A stretch of DNA of 64,000 nucleotides, taken from contig NZ_CP029773.1 of assembly GCF_003205835.1 (NCBI RefSeq), positions 2,698,501 through 2,762,500 on the forward strand. The letters are read 5' to 3'. Shown in pieces: positions 1 to 7,900 of the stretch (its first letter is position 1; each line of letters starts with the position of its first letter). This stretch comes from Stenotrophomonas maltophilia. GTDB taxonomy: Bacteria; Pseudomonadota; Gammaproteobacteria; Xanthomonadales; Xanthomonadaceae. The position numbers were made by a program, and so were the translations under genes. Under the pieces are notes generated by a model. It was not told the DNA's origin and searched no databases. It worked only from the letters and a program-made list of their open reading frames with translations.

Positions 1-37
1 ATTGATCCATTCCACTGGATTGCACGAACGCTCGACT

Positions 38-104
38 GGTAGAGCCGGCCGCTGGCCGGCTGCGCTTCGCACCATGAAGCTGCCGGCCAGCGGCCGGCAC
101 TACC
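38..104. repeat. SMAG (REP) inverted pair
   Basis: Two SMAG palindromes face each other: GTAGAGCCGGCCGCTGGCCG on the left and its mirror ending CTACC on the right, with about 20 bases between. The same pair recurs at 282-347. SMAG elements are the known REP family of S. maltophilia, usually found between genes and able to fold into RNA hairpins. Confidence 0.9.
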
Positions 105-112
105 AGACCGCT

Positions 113-183
113 CTACATCGGCATGCCCACGATCACGCTCGACGCCTTGAACAGCGCTGCGGTACTGGCGCGGGTGATCACCG
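113..183 (-). pseudogene. Truncated duplicate of the 3' end of modE
   Basis: This stretch repeats the last codons of the neighbouring modE. Read on the minus strand it gives [10 protein letters not shown] followed directly by FKASSVIVGMPM and a TAG stop. Compared with modE, 33 bases (11 codons) are missing in the middle, and similarity ends at about position 183. The flanking sequence from about position 1, including the SMAG pair, is also a copy of 244-355. It is therefore a segmental duplication of the modE tail plus repeat, not a gene. The remaining bases to 281 show nothing recognisable. Confidence 0.75.
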
Positions 184-281
184 TCGGTGGTCAGGGGCAC
201 TGGGACACGCTACGAGGTGAAGGCCGCACGCACTGCGAGTTGTATTGATCCATCACCACTGGACCACACGAACCCTTGATC

Positions 282-347
282 GGTAGAGCCGGCCGCTGGC
301 CGGCTGCGCTTCGCACCACGAGCTGCCGGCCAGCGGCCGGCACTACC
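282..347. repeat. SMAG (REP) inverted pair
   Basis: A second copy of the GTAG...CTAC SMAG dyad lies directly downstream of modE, whose stop is at 356-358. It is nearly identical to the pair at 38-104, including the connecting bases, because both belong to the duplicated segment. Confidence 0.9.
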
Positions 348-355
348 AGACCGCT

Positions 356-1162
356 CTACATCGGCACGCCCACGATCACGCTCGACGCCTTGAACAGTAC
401 TGTTGCCGTGCTGCCTTCGCGCAGTTCCAGCGCTGCGGTACTGGCACGGGTGATCACCGCCACCACGCTGCAGCCATGGCCGATGTCCACCACCACCTCG
501 TCATTCACCGCGCCCTCGGTGATCCGCTCCACCGTGCCGGTGAACTGATTGCGCGCCGAGTAGCGCGCGCCCTCGCCCTGCGCCACGATCACCGACGAGG
601 CTTTCACCAGCGCATAGGCCGGCACGCCCACCGCCAGCCCCAGCGATTCCACGCTGCCATGGGTGATGGTGGCCACCAGCGCCAGGCCCGGTGCCACTTC
701 GATCTGCACTTCATCATTCACCGCGCCGGTGGCCAGCGCGCTGACCCGGCCGTGGAACTGGTTGCGTGCACTGGTGATCATGCCGATTCTCCGGATCAGG
801 GCCAGATCCTCGTCCAGCCCGGGGGTGGCCTGCAGCGACTGCAGGAACGTACGGTGCGCGCGCTCGACCTCCTCGAACCGCGCGATCAGCTTGTGGCCGC
901 GCTCGGTCAGTCGCGCACCGCCACCACCACGGCCGCCCACACTGCGGGCGACCAAGGGTTCGCCGGCCGCGGTGTTCATCGCGTCCACCGCGTCCCAGGC
1001 GTTCTTGTAGGTCATGCCCATGCGCTTGGCGGCCTGGCTGATCGAGCCACACGCATCGATCAGGCCCAGCAGCGCGAAGCGTCCGCGGCCACCCACGCTC
1101 TGCCCGGCAATGCTCAGCCACAGGTTGCCCTGCAGCTCCAACGGCGGCTCGGCCTCACTCAT
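356..1162 (-). CDS. modE: Molybdate-responsive transcriptional regulator ModE
   Basis: ModE binds molybdate and then DNA, and classically represses molybdate uptake genes. The 268-residue product has an N-terminal winged helix of the LysR/ModE type (about residues 20-110, with SISQAAKRMGMTYKNAWDAV). Two tandem Mop/TOBE domains follow (about 125-190 and 197-265), each opening with SARNQF and closing with KASSVIV. This two-domain layout and length are normal for ModE. The longer frame reaches 1300, but the ATG at 1162 (MSEAEPPLEL) begins just before the conserved region and clears the upstream regulatory sites. The gene is divergent from the TonB receptor operon, with a perfect FNR box at 1226-1239 between them. 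Confidence 0.93.
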   Translation of the reverse strand: MSEAEPPLELQGNLWLSIAGQSVGGRGRFALLGLIDACGSISQAAKRMGMTYKNAWDAVDAMNTAAGEPLVARSVGGRGGGGARLTERGHKLIARFEEVERAHRTFLQSLQATPGLDEDLALIRRIGMITSARNQFHGRVSALATGAVNDEVQIEVAPGLALVATITHGSVESLGLAVGVPAYALVKASSVIVAQGEGARYSARNQFTGTVERITEGAVNDEVVVDIGHGCSVVAVITRASTAALELREGSTATVLFKASSVIVGVPM

Positions 1163-1225
1163 CGTGCTTCGATCCCTGCGTTCGCGCGAGCGGCCAGTGT
1201 ACGGCGTGGCCGCCCTGCACCGTGC

Positions 1226-1239
1226 TTGATATCGATCAA
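1226..1239. promoter_or_regulatory. FNR box in the modE promoter
   Basis: TTGATATCGATCAA matches the FNR consensus TTGAT-N4-ATCAA at all ten fixed positions. Its centre is about 70 bases upstream of the modE ATG, so a class II promoter (box at -41.5) would start near 1191. It is about 112 bases from the divergent TonB receptor start. An FNR gene lies in the window (10009-10785). Activation of modE in low oxygen is inferred. Confidence 0.75.
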
Positions 1240-1301
1240 GGTGGCCGTGCCGGCCAGCGCCGAGAATCCCCGGGTCGGTCATCAAGTTGACCCCTGCCAA
1301 C

Positions 1302-1325
1302 CGTTATATCATCTTGGATATAACG
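1302..1325. promoter_or_regulatory. ModE-type operator (Mo-box) over the TonB receptor promoter
   Basis: A perfect 8-base inverted repeat, CGTTATAT then eight bases then ATATAACG, has the sequence and spacing of known ModE operators. Its right arm contains a possible -10 (TATAAC, 1319-1324), and the receptor ATG is 19 bases beyond. Bound ModE would block transcription of the 1345-7492 operon. The modE gene itself is the divergent neighbour. Confidence 0.85.
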
Positions 1326-1344
1326 AACCCGAGGACTCGCGAGG

Positions 1345-3327
1345 ATGCGTACCTGTCGTTTCGTTCTACCCCTGTCCGCCCTGCTGCTCCCGCTTGCCGC
1401 CACCGCGGCCGACACGACCTCGCCGCCGGTGTTCACCCTGGGCACGATCGACGTGCATGCCGAGCGCGGCACGTCGCCCACCGTGGCCGAACGCAGCCTC
1501 GACGCCGAACGCATCCAGCAGCTCGACCGCAACACGGTCGGTGATGCGGTCAGCGTATTGCCGGGCGTGAGCCTGGCGCGCAACTCGCGCAACGAGGACA
1601 TGGTCTACCTGCGCGGCTTCGATGCGCGCCAGGTGCCGGTGTTCCTCGACGGCATCCCGCTGTACGTGCCCTATGACGGCTACGTGGACTTCGGCCGCTT
1701 CACCACCTTCGACCTGGCCGAGATCCAGGTCGCCAGCGGCGGCGCCTCGCTGTTGTACGGACCGAACATCCTCGGCGGTGCGATCAACCTGGTCAGCCGC
1801 CGCCCCGAGCGCCCGCTGGAAGGCGACGTGCGGCTGGGCATCGCCGATGGCGGCGAGCGCAAGGCGGCGGTCAACCTCGGCGGGCGTCGTGGCGACTGGT
1901 ACTTCCAGCTCGGTGCGTCGATCCTGAAGGCCGATGAGTTCCCGCTGCCGAAGGGCTTCGTCGACTACAAGCGCGTACCCACCGACACCGGCAAGGACCG
2001 GCGCAACGCCTCGCGCGACGACCATCGCCTGTCGTTCAAGCTGGGCTACACCCCGCGCGAGGGCGACGAGTACGCAATCGGCTACGCGCGCCAGGACGGC
2101 GAGAAGGACAACCCGGTCTACACCGGCACCGCGCGCAGCGGCATCCGCTACTGGCGCTGGCCGTGGTGGGACAAGGACAGCCTGTACTTCATCGGCAACA
2201 CCCGCCTGGGTGAGCACACCACGCTGCGCACCCGCGTCTACCGCGATACCTATGGCAACGGCCTGGACGCCTACACCGACGGCAGCTACCAGGTGGCGAT
2301 GGACAACAGCAGCTTCCCCAGCATCTACGATGACCGCACCGTGGGCGGCTCGGTGACCTTGGCCACGACGGCGCTGCCGCGCCAGGAACTGCAGTTCGCG
2401 ATCCACTACAAGGAAGACCAGCACAGCGAGCGCAACCCACACTCGCCGACCAAGGACTTCCGTGATGTCACCACTTCGGTGGCGATCGAGGACCGCATCG
2501 CGCTGACCGACACCTCGCACCTGCGCGTGGGTATCGGCCATGACCGCCGCGACGCCAAGCGCGTGTACTTCTGGCCGACCGGCAGCACCGATGCCACCAA
2601 CGCCGTGCTGGAGTACGTGCAGCAGCTGGCGCCGGACCAGCAGTGGTACGCAAGCGCCGCGCGGCGCACGCGTTTCCCGACCATCAAGGACCGCTACTCG
2701 GCGCGCATGGGTGCGGCGCTGCCCAATCCGGACCTGAAGGCCGAACATGCCACGCATTTCGAAATCGGCCTGCGTGGCCGCTGGTGGGACGGTGGCCAAC
2801 TGCAGGCCGCCCTCTTCCAGAGCCGCATCGATGACCTGATCCAGAACGCCGTGGTGGCCTCGCGCGAATGCGGCGGCAGCACCTGCAACCAGGCGCAGAA
2901 CATCGGCAAGGCCCGCCATCAGGGCGTGGAACTGGGCCTGCGCCAGCGCATCGGCGACGACTGGGACCTGCAGACCAGCTACACCTGGCTGCGCCGCACC
3001 AACCTGGAAGACCGCCGCGTGGCCCTGCTCGACAGTCCGCGCCAACGGCTGTTCATGGCGCTGGGCTGGCAGCTTCTACCGCAGTTGAAGCTGCAGGCCA
3101 CGCTGGAAGCCGAACAGGGCCGCAGGGTCAGCTACGCCGATGCCGCACGCCCGGTACGCGAGCTGCCCGGCTATGGCATCACCGGCCTGAAGGCCAGCTG
3201 GAGCCCGCGCGACGCCTGGGATTTCGACCTCGGCGTGCGCAACATCGGTGACAAATGGTACGAACTGGCCGACGGCTACCCGATGCCGGGCCGCACCTGG
3301 TTTGCCAACGCCAACTGGAGGTTCTGA
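1345..3327 (+). CDS. TonB-dependent outer membrane receptor, probably for molybdenum/tungsten uptake
   Basis: The protein has 660 residues: a signal peptide of about 22 (MRTCRFVLPLSALLLPLAA), a plug domain (QQLDRNTVGDAVSVLPGVSL, then a VYLRGFDARQ stretch) and a 22-strand-type barrel ending in WRF with the usual terminal Phe. Such receptors import metal chelates or cofactors with energy from TonB-ExbBD. It is the first gene of a tight operon with an iron/B12-type ABC importer. The GAGGA at 1331-1335 fits the start. Family similarity alone would suggest an iron chelate. The ModE-type operator just upstream argues instead for molybdate, tungstate or a chelate of them, which is inference. Confidence 0.88.
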   Translation: MRTCRFVLPLSALLLPLAATAADTTSPPVFTLGTIDVHAERGTSPTVAERSLDAERIQQLDRNTVGDAVSVLPGVSLARNSRNEDMVYLRGFDARQVPVFLDGIPLYVPYDGYVDFGRFTTFDLAEIQVASGGASLLYGPNILGGAINLVSRRPERPLEGDVRLGIADGGERKAAVNLGGRRGDWYFQLGASILKADEFPLPKGFVDYKRVPTDTGKDRRNASRDDHRLSFKLGYTPREGDEYAIGYARQDGEKDNPVYTGTARSGIRYWRWPWWDKDSLYFIGNTRLGEHTTLRTRVYRDTYGNGLDAYTDGSYQVAMDNSSFPSIYDDRTVGGSVTLATTALPRQELQFAIHYKEDQHSERNPHSPTKDFRDVTTSVAIEDRIALTDTSHLRVGIGHDRRDAKRVYFWPTGSTDATNAVLEYVQQLAPDQQWYASAARRTRFPTIKDRYSARMGAALPNPDLKAEHATHFEIGLRGRWWDGGQLQAALFQSRIDDLIQNAVVASRECGGSTCNQAQNIGKARHQGVELGLRQRIGDDWDLQTSYTWLRRTNLEDRRVALLDSPRQRLFMALGWQLLPQLKLQATLEAEQGRRVSYADAARPVRELPGYGITGLKASWSPRDAWDFDLGVRNIGDKWYELADGYPMPGRTWFANANWRF

Positions 3328-3329
3328 GC

Positions 3330-3872
3330 ATGACCGCCATACAGGCCCCGCGCATTGCCGCAATCGTGCATGACCACAGCGGCGAGCCCGATGCCCTGCT
3401 GGCCGCGTTCGCCGCACGCCAGCTGGCCGCCGGCCACCGCGTGCGCGGGTTGGTGCACCTGCCGCACGAACCCACCGCCAACGGCAACAAGCGCATGGCA
3501 CTGATGGACGTGACCGATCCCGGTTCGCGTTATCCGATCAGCCAGGCGCTGGGCCCGGCCTCCTGTGGCTGCAACCTGGACCCGGGCGGCATCGCCGATG
3601 CCAGCGTGGTGCTGCGCCGCGCGTTGCAGGACCACGCCGCGCTGGCCATCGCCAACCGCTTCGGCACGCTGGAATCGGAAGGCGGCGGCATGGCCGATGA
3701 GCTGCTGGCGCTGATGCTGGCCGGCATTCCTTTGTTGACCGCGGTGAAGCTGCCCTACCTCGACGCGTGGCGCCAGTTCACCGGCGGCATGGCCGTCGAG
3801 CTGCCCGCCGATGACGCGGCGTTGCAGGCCTGGTGGGATGCCTGCCGCACCGCGCCGGAGGCCGCCGCATGA
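3330..3872 (+). CDS. DUF2478-like protein in the Mo-regulated operon
   Basis: This 180-residue soluble protein has no signal peptide or membrane segment. It resembles the DUF2478 family, which I recall as often encoded near molybdate transport genes; the assignment is by eye. Visible conserved-looking features are CGCNLDPGG (about 71-79) and NRFGTLESEGGG (about 109-120), set in an alternating helix-strand layout like a nucleotide hydrolase but without a clear Walker A loop. It starts two bases after the receptor stop, and its own stop overlaps the next ATG (ATGA), so it is translated with the transporter. Its role is unknown. Confidence 0.7.
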   Translation: MTAIQAPRIAAIVHDHSGEPDALLAAFAARQLAAGHRVRGLVHLPHEPTANGNKRMALMDVTDPGSRYPISQALGPASCGCNLDPGGIADASVVLRRALQDHAALAIANRFGTLESEGGGMADELLALMLAGIPLLTAVKLPYLDAWRQFTGGMAVELPADDAALQAWWDACRTAPEAAA

Positions 3873-4906
3873 GGCGGCGCGCCCTGCTGCAGGCATTCGC
3901 GCTGGCACCGTTGCTGGTCGTCAATGCCAAGTTGCTGGCGATGCCGGCGCAGCGCGTGCTGCGGCTGGGTGCGCCCAAGGCCACGCCCAAGCGCGTGTTC
4001 GCGGCCGGTCCGCCGGCTGCGGTACTGCTCGCCGCCGTGGCACCCGAACGTCTGCTCGGTTGGCCGATGAAGGTATCGCCCGAAGCCCTGGCGCAGCTGC
4101 CGGCGTCGCTGCGCACGCTGCCGGTGGTCGGTCGCCTGGCCGGGCGCGGCAGCACGGTCAGCCTTGAACGCCTGCTTGCGATGCAGCCGGACCTGGTACT
4201 GGATGCCGGTGACTTCGATGCCAATTACCGCGACTCGGCCGAGCGGGTCTGGAAGCAGACCGCGATTCCGTTCGAGCTGATTGCCGGCCGTCTGCCCGAT
4301 CATCCGGCGCAGCTGCGCCACGTCGGCCGGCTGCTGGGCGTTGCCGCACGTGGCGAAGCACTGGCGCAGGCGGCGGAGGCGCAGTTGGCACTGGTGCACG
4401 AGGTGCTGGCGACGCGTCCCGCTGCGACGCGGCCCACCGTGTACTACGGGCGTGGCAGCGATGGCCTGGAAAGCGGTCTGTCCGGCTCGATCAACACCGA
4501 AGTCATCGAGTTCTGTGGCGGCCGCAACGTGGCTGCCAGTGCCGGCGCCGGGGGCCTTGCCCGGGTGTCGTTCGAACAACTGCTGGCCTGGGATCCGGAC
4601 GTGATCCTGACCCAGGATGCTGGCTTCGCCGCGCAGGCGGCACAGGACCCGCGCTGGCGCGCCCTGCGTGCCGTGCGCGAGCGCCGCCTGCACTGCGCAC
4701 CGGTATTGCCATTCGGATGGCTGGATGGTCCGCCCGGTGTCAACCGCCTGCCCGGCCTGCCCTGGCTGCTGTCCAGGCTGCATCCGGGCGCAGTCCCCGC
4801 GCTGGCCCCGGCCGCGCTGCGTGCCCGCATCGGCACGCTGCATCAGCTGCTGTGGGGCCAGCCACTGCCCGCCGCGCTTGCACGCAGCCTGGATGCGAAC
4901 GCCTGA
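3869..4906 (+). CDS. Periplasmic substrate-binding protein of an iron/B12/MolA-type ABC importer
   Basis: The 345-residue protein starts at the overlapping ATG (MRRRALLQAFALAPLLVVNA), a short twin-arginine-like or Sec leader with RRR. The body fits the TroA/BtuF-like helical-backbone binding proteins: an N lobe with RLLAMQPDLVLDAGDFD, a long linking helix around GVAARGEALAQAAEAQL, and a C lobe with EVIEFCGGRNVA and LLAWDPDVIL. Members bind iron chelates, haem, B12 or, in MolA of Haemophilus, molybdate and tungstate. With the FecCD-type permease and ATPase that follow, it makes a complete importer. The substrate is inferred from the Mo-box as molybdenum or tungsten. Confidence 0.85.
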   Translation: MRRRALLQAFALAPLLVVNAKLLAMPAQRVLRLGAPKATPKRVFAAGPPAAVLLAAVAPERLLGWPMKVSPEALAQLPASLRTLPVVGRLAGRGSTVSLERLLAMQPDLVLDAGDFDANYRDSAERVWKQTAIPFELIAGRLPDHPAQLRHVGRLLGVAARGEALAQAAEAQLALVHEVLATRPAATRPTVYYGRGSDGLESGLSGSINTEVIEFCGGRNVAASAGAGGLARVSFEQLLAWDPDVILTQDAGFAAQAAQDPRWRALRAVRERRLHCAPVLPFGWLDGPPGVNRLPGLPWLLSRLHPGAVPALAPAALRARIGTLHQLLWGQPLPAALARSLDANA

Positions 4907-4908
4907 AC

Positions 4909-5922
4909 ATGCGAACGCTTCCACGTTGGACCTGGCATGCCGGTGGCTGGAGCCTGTTGCTCGCAATGCTGTTGCTGGCGTTCTCGGTCGGTCAGTTCCC
5001 GGTGCGCCCGGCGGCGCTGCTGCATGCCATCGGCTGGCAGCTGTTCGGCATCGGCGAACCCAGCGCGCCTGCAGTGCAGGCCGCGCTCTGGCACATCCGC
5101 CTGCCACGCGTGCTCGCGGCCATGCTGATCGGCGCGGTACTGTCGGCAGCCGGTGCGGCCTACCAGGCCATGTTCCGCAATCCGCTGGTGTCGCCGGACA
5201 TCCTCGGCGTCTCGGCCGGCGCGGGCCTTGGCGCTTCGCTGGGGCTGTTCCTCGGCCTGCCGATGCTGCTGGTGCAGGGCATCGCCTTCGCCGGTGGGCT
5301 GGGGGCCGTGGGCCTGGTCTGTCTGGTGGCAGCGCTGGTACGGCGGCATGATCCGGTCCTGGTGCTGGTGTTGGCCGGCGTTGCGGTGTCGGCACTGCTC
5401 GGCGCCGGCATCTCGCTGCTGAAGCTGCTGGCCGATCCGTACACGCAGCTGCCGTCGATCACCTTCTGGCTGCTGGGTGGCTTGAACGCGATGGTCATCG
5501 ACGACCTCAAGGTCACCGCGCCGCTGCTGCTGATCGGGCTGGTGCCGCTGGTGCTGCTGCGCTGGCGGGTGAACCTGCTCGGCCTGGGTGACGAGGAGGC
5601 CAGCGCGCTGGGCGTGGCGGTCACCCCGCTGCGCTGGACACTGATCGCCGCCGCCACGCTGTGCACGGCGGCAGCGGTGTCGCTGGCTGGCATCATCGGC
5701 TGGGTCGGGCTGGTGGTTCCACACATCGCGCGGCTGCTGGTCGGCGCCGACTTCCGTCGCCTGCTGCCGGCCAGCCTGCTGCTCGGCGCCAGCTTCCTGC
5801 TTGCCGCCGATACGCTGGCGCGCACCCTGGCGCCGATCGAACTGCCACTCGGCATCCTCACCGCCTTCGTCGGTGTCCCATGCTTCCTGCTGGTCCTGGC
5901 GCGCAGCGAGCGTCGTTCATGA
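4909..5922 (+). CDS. FecCD/BtuC-type ABC permease
   Basis: This 337-residue inner membrane permease has about ten hydrophobic segments. Family signatures are visible: LPRVLAAMLIGAVLSAAGAA near residue 65 and AYQAMFRNPLVSPDILGVSA, typical of BtuC/FecD/FhuB permeases. GIIGWVGLVVPHIARLLVG follows near the C terminus, in the loop that contacts the ATPase. It begins two bases after the binding-protein stop, and its own stop overlaps the ATPase ATG. It forms the homodimeric channel of the importer. Confidence 0.92.
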   Translation: MRTLPRWTWHAGGWSLLLAMLLLAFSVGQFPVRPAALLHAIGWQLFGIGEPSAPAVQAALWHIRLPRVLAAMLIGAVLSAAGAAYQAMFRNPLVSPDILGVSAGAGLGASLGLFLGLPMLLVQGIAFAGGLGAVGLVCLVAALVRRHDPVLVLVLAGVAVSALLGAGISLLKLLADPYTQLPSITFWLLGGLNAMVIDDLKVTAPLLLIGLVPLVLLRWRVNLLGLGDEEASALGVAVTPLRWTLIAAATLCTAAAVSLAGIIGWVGLVVPHIARLLVGADFRRLLPASLLLGASFLLAADTLARTLAPIELPLGILTAFVGVPCFLLVLARSERRS

Positions 5923-6695
5923 GCACCGCTCCGCCGCTGCTCGAAGCACGCGCACTGGTCATCGGCCATGCCGGCGTGGCACTGGGCGTGCCGTTTGCAC
6001 TGTCGGTGCAGCCCGGCGAGGTGCTGTGCCTGCTTGGCCCGAACGGCTGTGGCAAGACCACCCTGTTCCGCACCCTGCTCGGCCTGCTGCCTGCGGTACG
6101 CGGCGAAGTGGACCTGCAGGGCACGCCGCTGCGCGCGCATGACCGCGCCGCTCGCGCCCGCCGAATGGGCTATGTGCCGCAGGCCGCGCCGCTGCCCTTT
6201 GCCTGGCGCGTGCGCGAGGTGGTGGCCATGGGCCGCGCCGCGCACCTGGGCCTGCTGTCCGCACCTGGCCGCGCCGACGAGGCCATCGCCGATGACTGCC
6301 TGCGCGAACTGGGCCTGCAGGCGTTGGCGGACCGCACCGTCACTACGCTCAGTGGTGGTGAGCGCCAGCTGGTGCTGATCGCGCGCGCACTGGCCCAGCA
6401 GGCGCAACTGCTGGTGATGGATGAACCCACCGCCAGCCTCGACTTCGGCAACCAGCTGCGCATCCTCGATACCGTGCGCCGCCTGGCCGAGCGTGGCATC
6501 GGCGTGCTGCTGTCCACCCATCAACCGCAGCACGCGCTGCAGGTGGCCGACCGCATTGCGTTGATGTCCGCCGGTAGCCTGCAGGTGCTCGGTTCTGCCC
6601 GCGAGGTCGCAACGCCCGAGCGCCTCGCCACCCTGTATGGCGTCGATGCCACACGCGTCGCCGCCGCCCTGCCCGCTTCCGGAATTTCCACATGA
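5919..6695 (+). CDS. ABC transporter ATP-binding protein (FecE/BtuD type)
   Basis: The 258-residue ATPase shows Walker A GPNGCGKT (40-47), a Q-loop YVPQAAPLPF, the signature LSGGERQ, Walker B LLVMDEP and the switch His in STHQPQHAL. The LPFAWRVREVVAMGR stretch resembles FecE-like ATPases of chelate importers rather than ModC. Its start overlaps the permease stop (ATGA), and its end overlaps the methyltransferase start. Confidence 0.92.
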   Translation: MSTAPPLLEARALVIGHAGVALGVPFALSVQPGEVLCLLGPNGCGKTTLFRTLLGLLPAVRGEVDLQGTPLRAHDRAARARRMGYVPQAAPLPFAWRVREVVAMGRAAHLGLLSAPGRADEAIADDCLRELGLQALADRTVTTLSGGERQLVLIARALAQQAQLLVMDEPTASLDFGNQLRILDTVRRLAERGIGVLLSTHQPQHALQVADRIALMSAGSLQVLGSAREVATPERLATLYGVDATRVAAALPASGIST

Positions 6696-7492
6696 GTACC
6701 CCGCTACCGACCCCGATCGACCACAGCGCACGCTACCGCCAACACCTGCAGGCCTGCGGCTTCCAGGCAAAGCCGGCCAGTGCCTGGGATGCGCGTGCCG
6801 CGCAGTCCAGCTGGAAGCGGCGCCACGATGACTACAGCGAGGCATTCCTCGACCGGCTTGATCTCAGTGGCGTGGCCACGGCGCTGGATGTCGGCTGTGG
6901 CCCCGGCCTGCTGAGCCTGCCAATTGCCGCACAGGTGGGCCATGTGCACGCGCTCGACTACAGCACCGGCATGCTCGAAGGACTGCGCGCTGCGATCATC
7001 CGCGACGGCGTTTCCAACGTCACGCCGTGGGCGCTGTCGTGGACCGATGACTGGGACGACGTGCCACGTTGCGATCTGGCCATTGCCTCACGCTCGTTGA
7101 GGGTGCCGGATCTGGAGGCTGCGCTGCGCAGGCTGGATGCGCACGCCCGCCAGCGCGCTTGCATTACCTTCGCCACCAGCCCTCGTGCCGGCGTACCGGA
7201 GCTGGCCGAGCTGCTTGGCCGTGACTGGGTGCCGATGCCCGACCATCGCTACCCGATCAACATGCTGCTGGACATGGGGCGCGAGCCGCAGGTGGATTAC
7301 CTGCCCGAATCGGTACGTGATGTCGCACAGGATGCCGATGGCCTGGTGCGCCAGGCAGTAGAGCTGTTTGGTGCGTTGGATGCGGATGAGGAAGCACGCG
7401 TGCGCGCATGGCATGCTCGTTCGCCGCAGCATCGTTTCGGCATGGCACCGACCCGGCGCTGGGCGTTCATCCAGTGGGCGACGAACGGTTGA
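6692..7492 (+). CDS. Class I SAM-dependent methyltransferase, last gene of the Mo-regulated operon
   Basis: The 266-residue protein has the SAM-binding motif I LDVGCGPGLLSLP (about 67-79) and the acidic motif II loop HALDYSTGMLEGL. A motif IV-like CDLAIASRSLRV follows. The C-terminal third (MPDHRYPINMLLDMG) is unlike common rRNA or quinone methyltransferases and could form the acceptor site. It is translationally coupled to the ABC ATPase (ATGA at 6692), so it most likely works with the importer, perhaps on the imported ligand. The acceptor is unknown. Confidence 0.82.
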   Translation: MSTPLPTPIDHSARYRQHLQACGFQAKPASAWDARAAQSSWKRRHDDYSEAFLDRLDLSGVATALDVGCGPGLLSLPIAAQVGHVHALDYSTGMLEGLRAAIIRDGVSNVTPWALSWTDDWDDVPRCDLAIASRSLRVPDLEAALRRLDAHARQRACITFATSPRAGVPELAELLGRDWVPMPDHRYPINMLLDMGREPQVDYLPESVRDVAQDADGLVRQAVELFGALDADEEARVRAWHARSPQHRFGMAPTRRWAFIQWATNG

Positions 7493-7496
7493 ACCG

Positions 7497-7859
7497 GTAG
7501 AGCCGGCCGCTGGCCGGCTGCTCCGGATTCCATGGTTGCCGGCCAGCGGCCGGCACTACCATCAGATGCAACCATTCATCGCCTGAGCGTCGCGGAACCC
7601 CTGAACCGGTAGAGCCGGCCGCTGGCCGGCTGCCCCAGATTCCGTGGTTGCCGGCCAGCGGCCGGCACTACCATCAGATGCAATCATTCATCGCCTGAGC
7701 GTCGCGGAATCCCTGAACCGGTAGAGCCGGCCGCTGGCCGGCACTACCATCAGATGCAACCATTCATCGCCTGAGCGTCGCGGAACTCCTGAACCGGTAG
7801 AGCCGGCCGCTGGCCGGCTGCTCAGGAATCCATGGTTGCCGGCCAGCGGCCGGCACTAC
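7497..7859. repeat. Tandem SMAG array between convergent operons
   Basis: Four GTAG...CTAC SMAG dyads (7497-7559, 7609-7671, 7721-7747, 7797-7859) are separated by a near-identical spacer of about 49 bases containing CATTCATCGCCTGAGCG. The repeat period is 112 bases. The third unit has collapsed to one palindrome, which shortens the last period to 76. The array fills the gap between the ends of the methyltransferase operon and modC and could serve both strands as a termination or RNA-stabilising element. Confidence 0.92.
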
Positions 7860-7900
7860 CATCAGATGTAGCCATTCATCGCCCGTGCGCCCATCACGGA

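Noticed and set aside
1345..6695. Simple iron-siderophore uptake operon
   Set aside because: The families allow it, but the perfect ModE-type operator and divergent modE fit molybdenum or tungsten better, and I saw no Fur box there. Not fully excluded.
7497..7859. Possible CRISPR-like array
   Set aside because: The repeated units are palindromic SMAG dyads and the spacers are nearly identical to each other; no cas gene is present.
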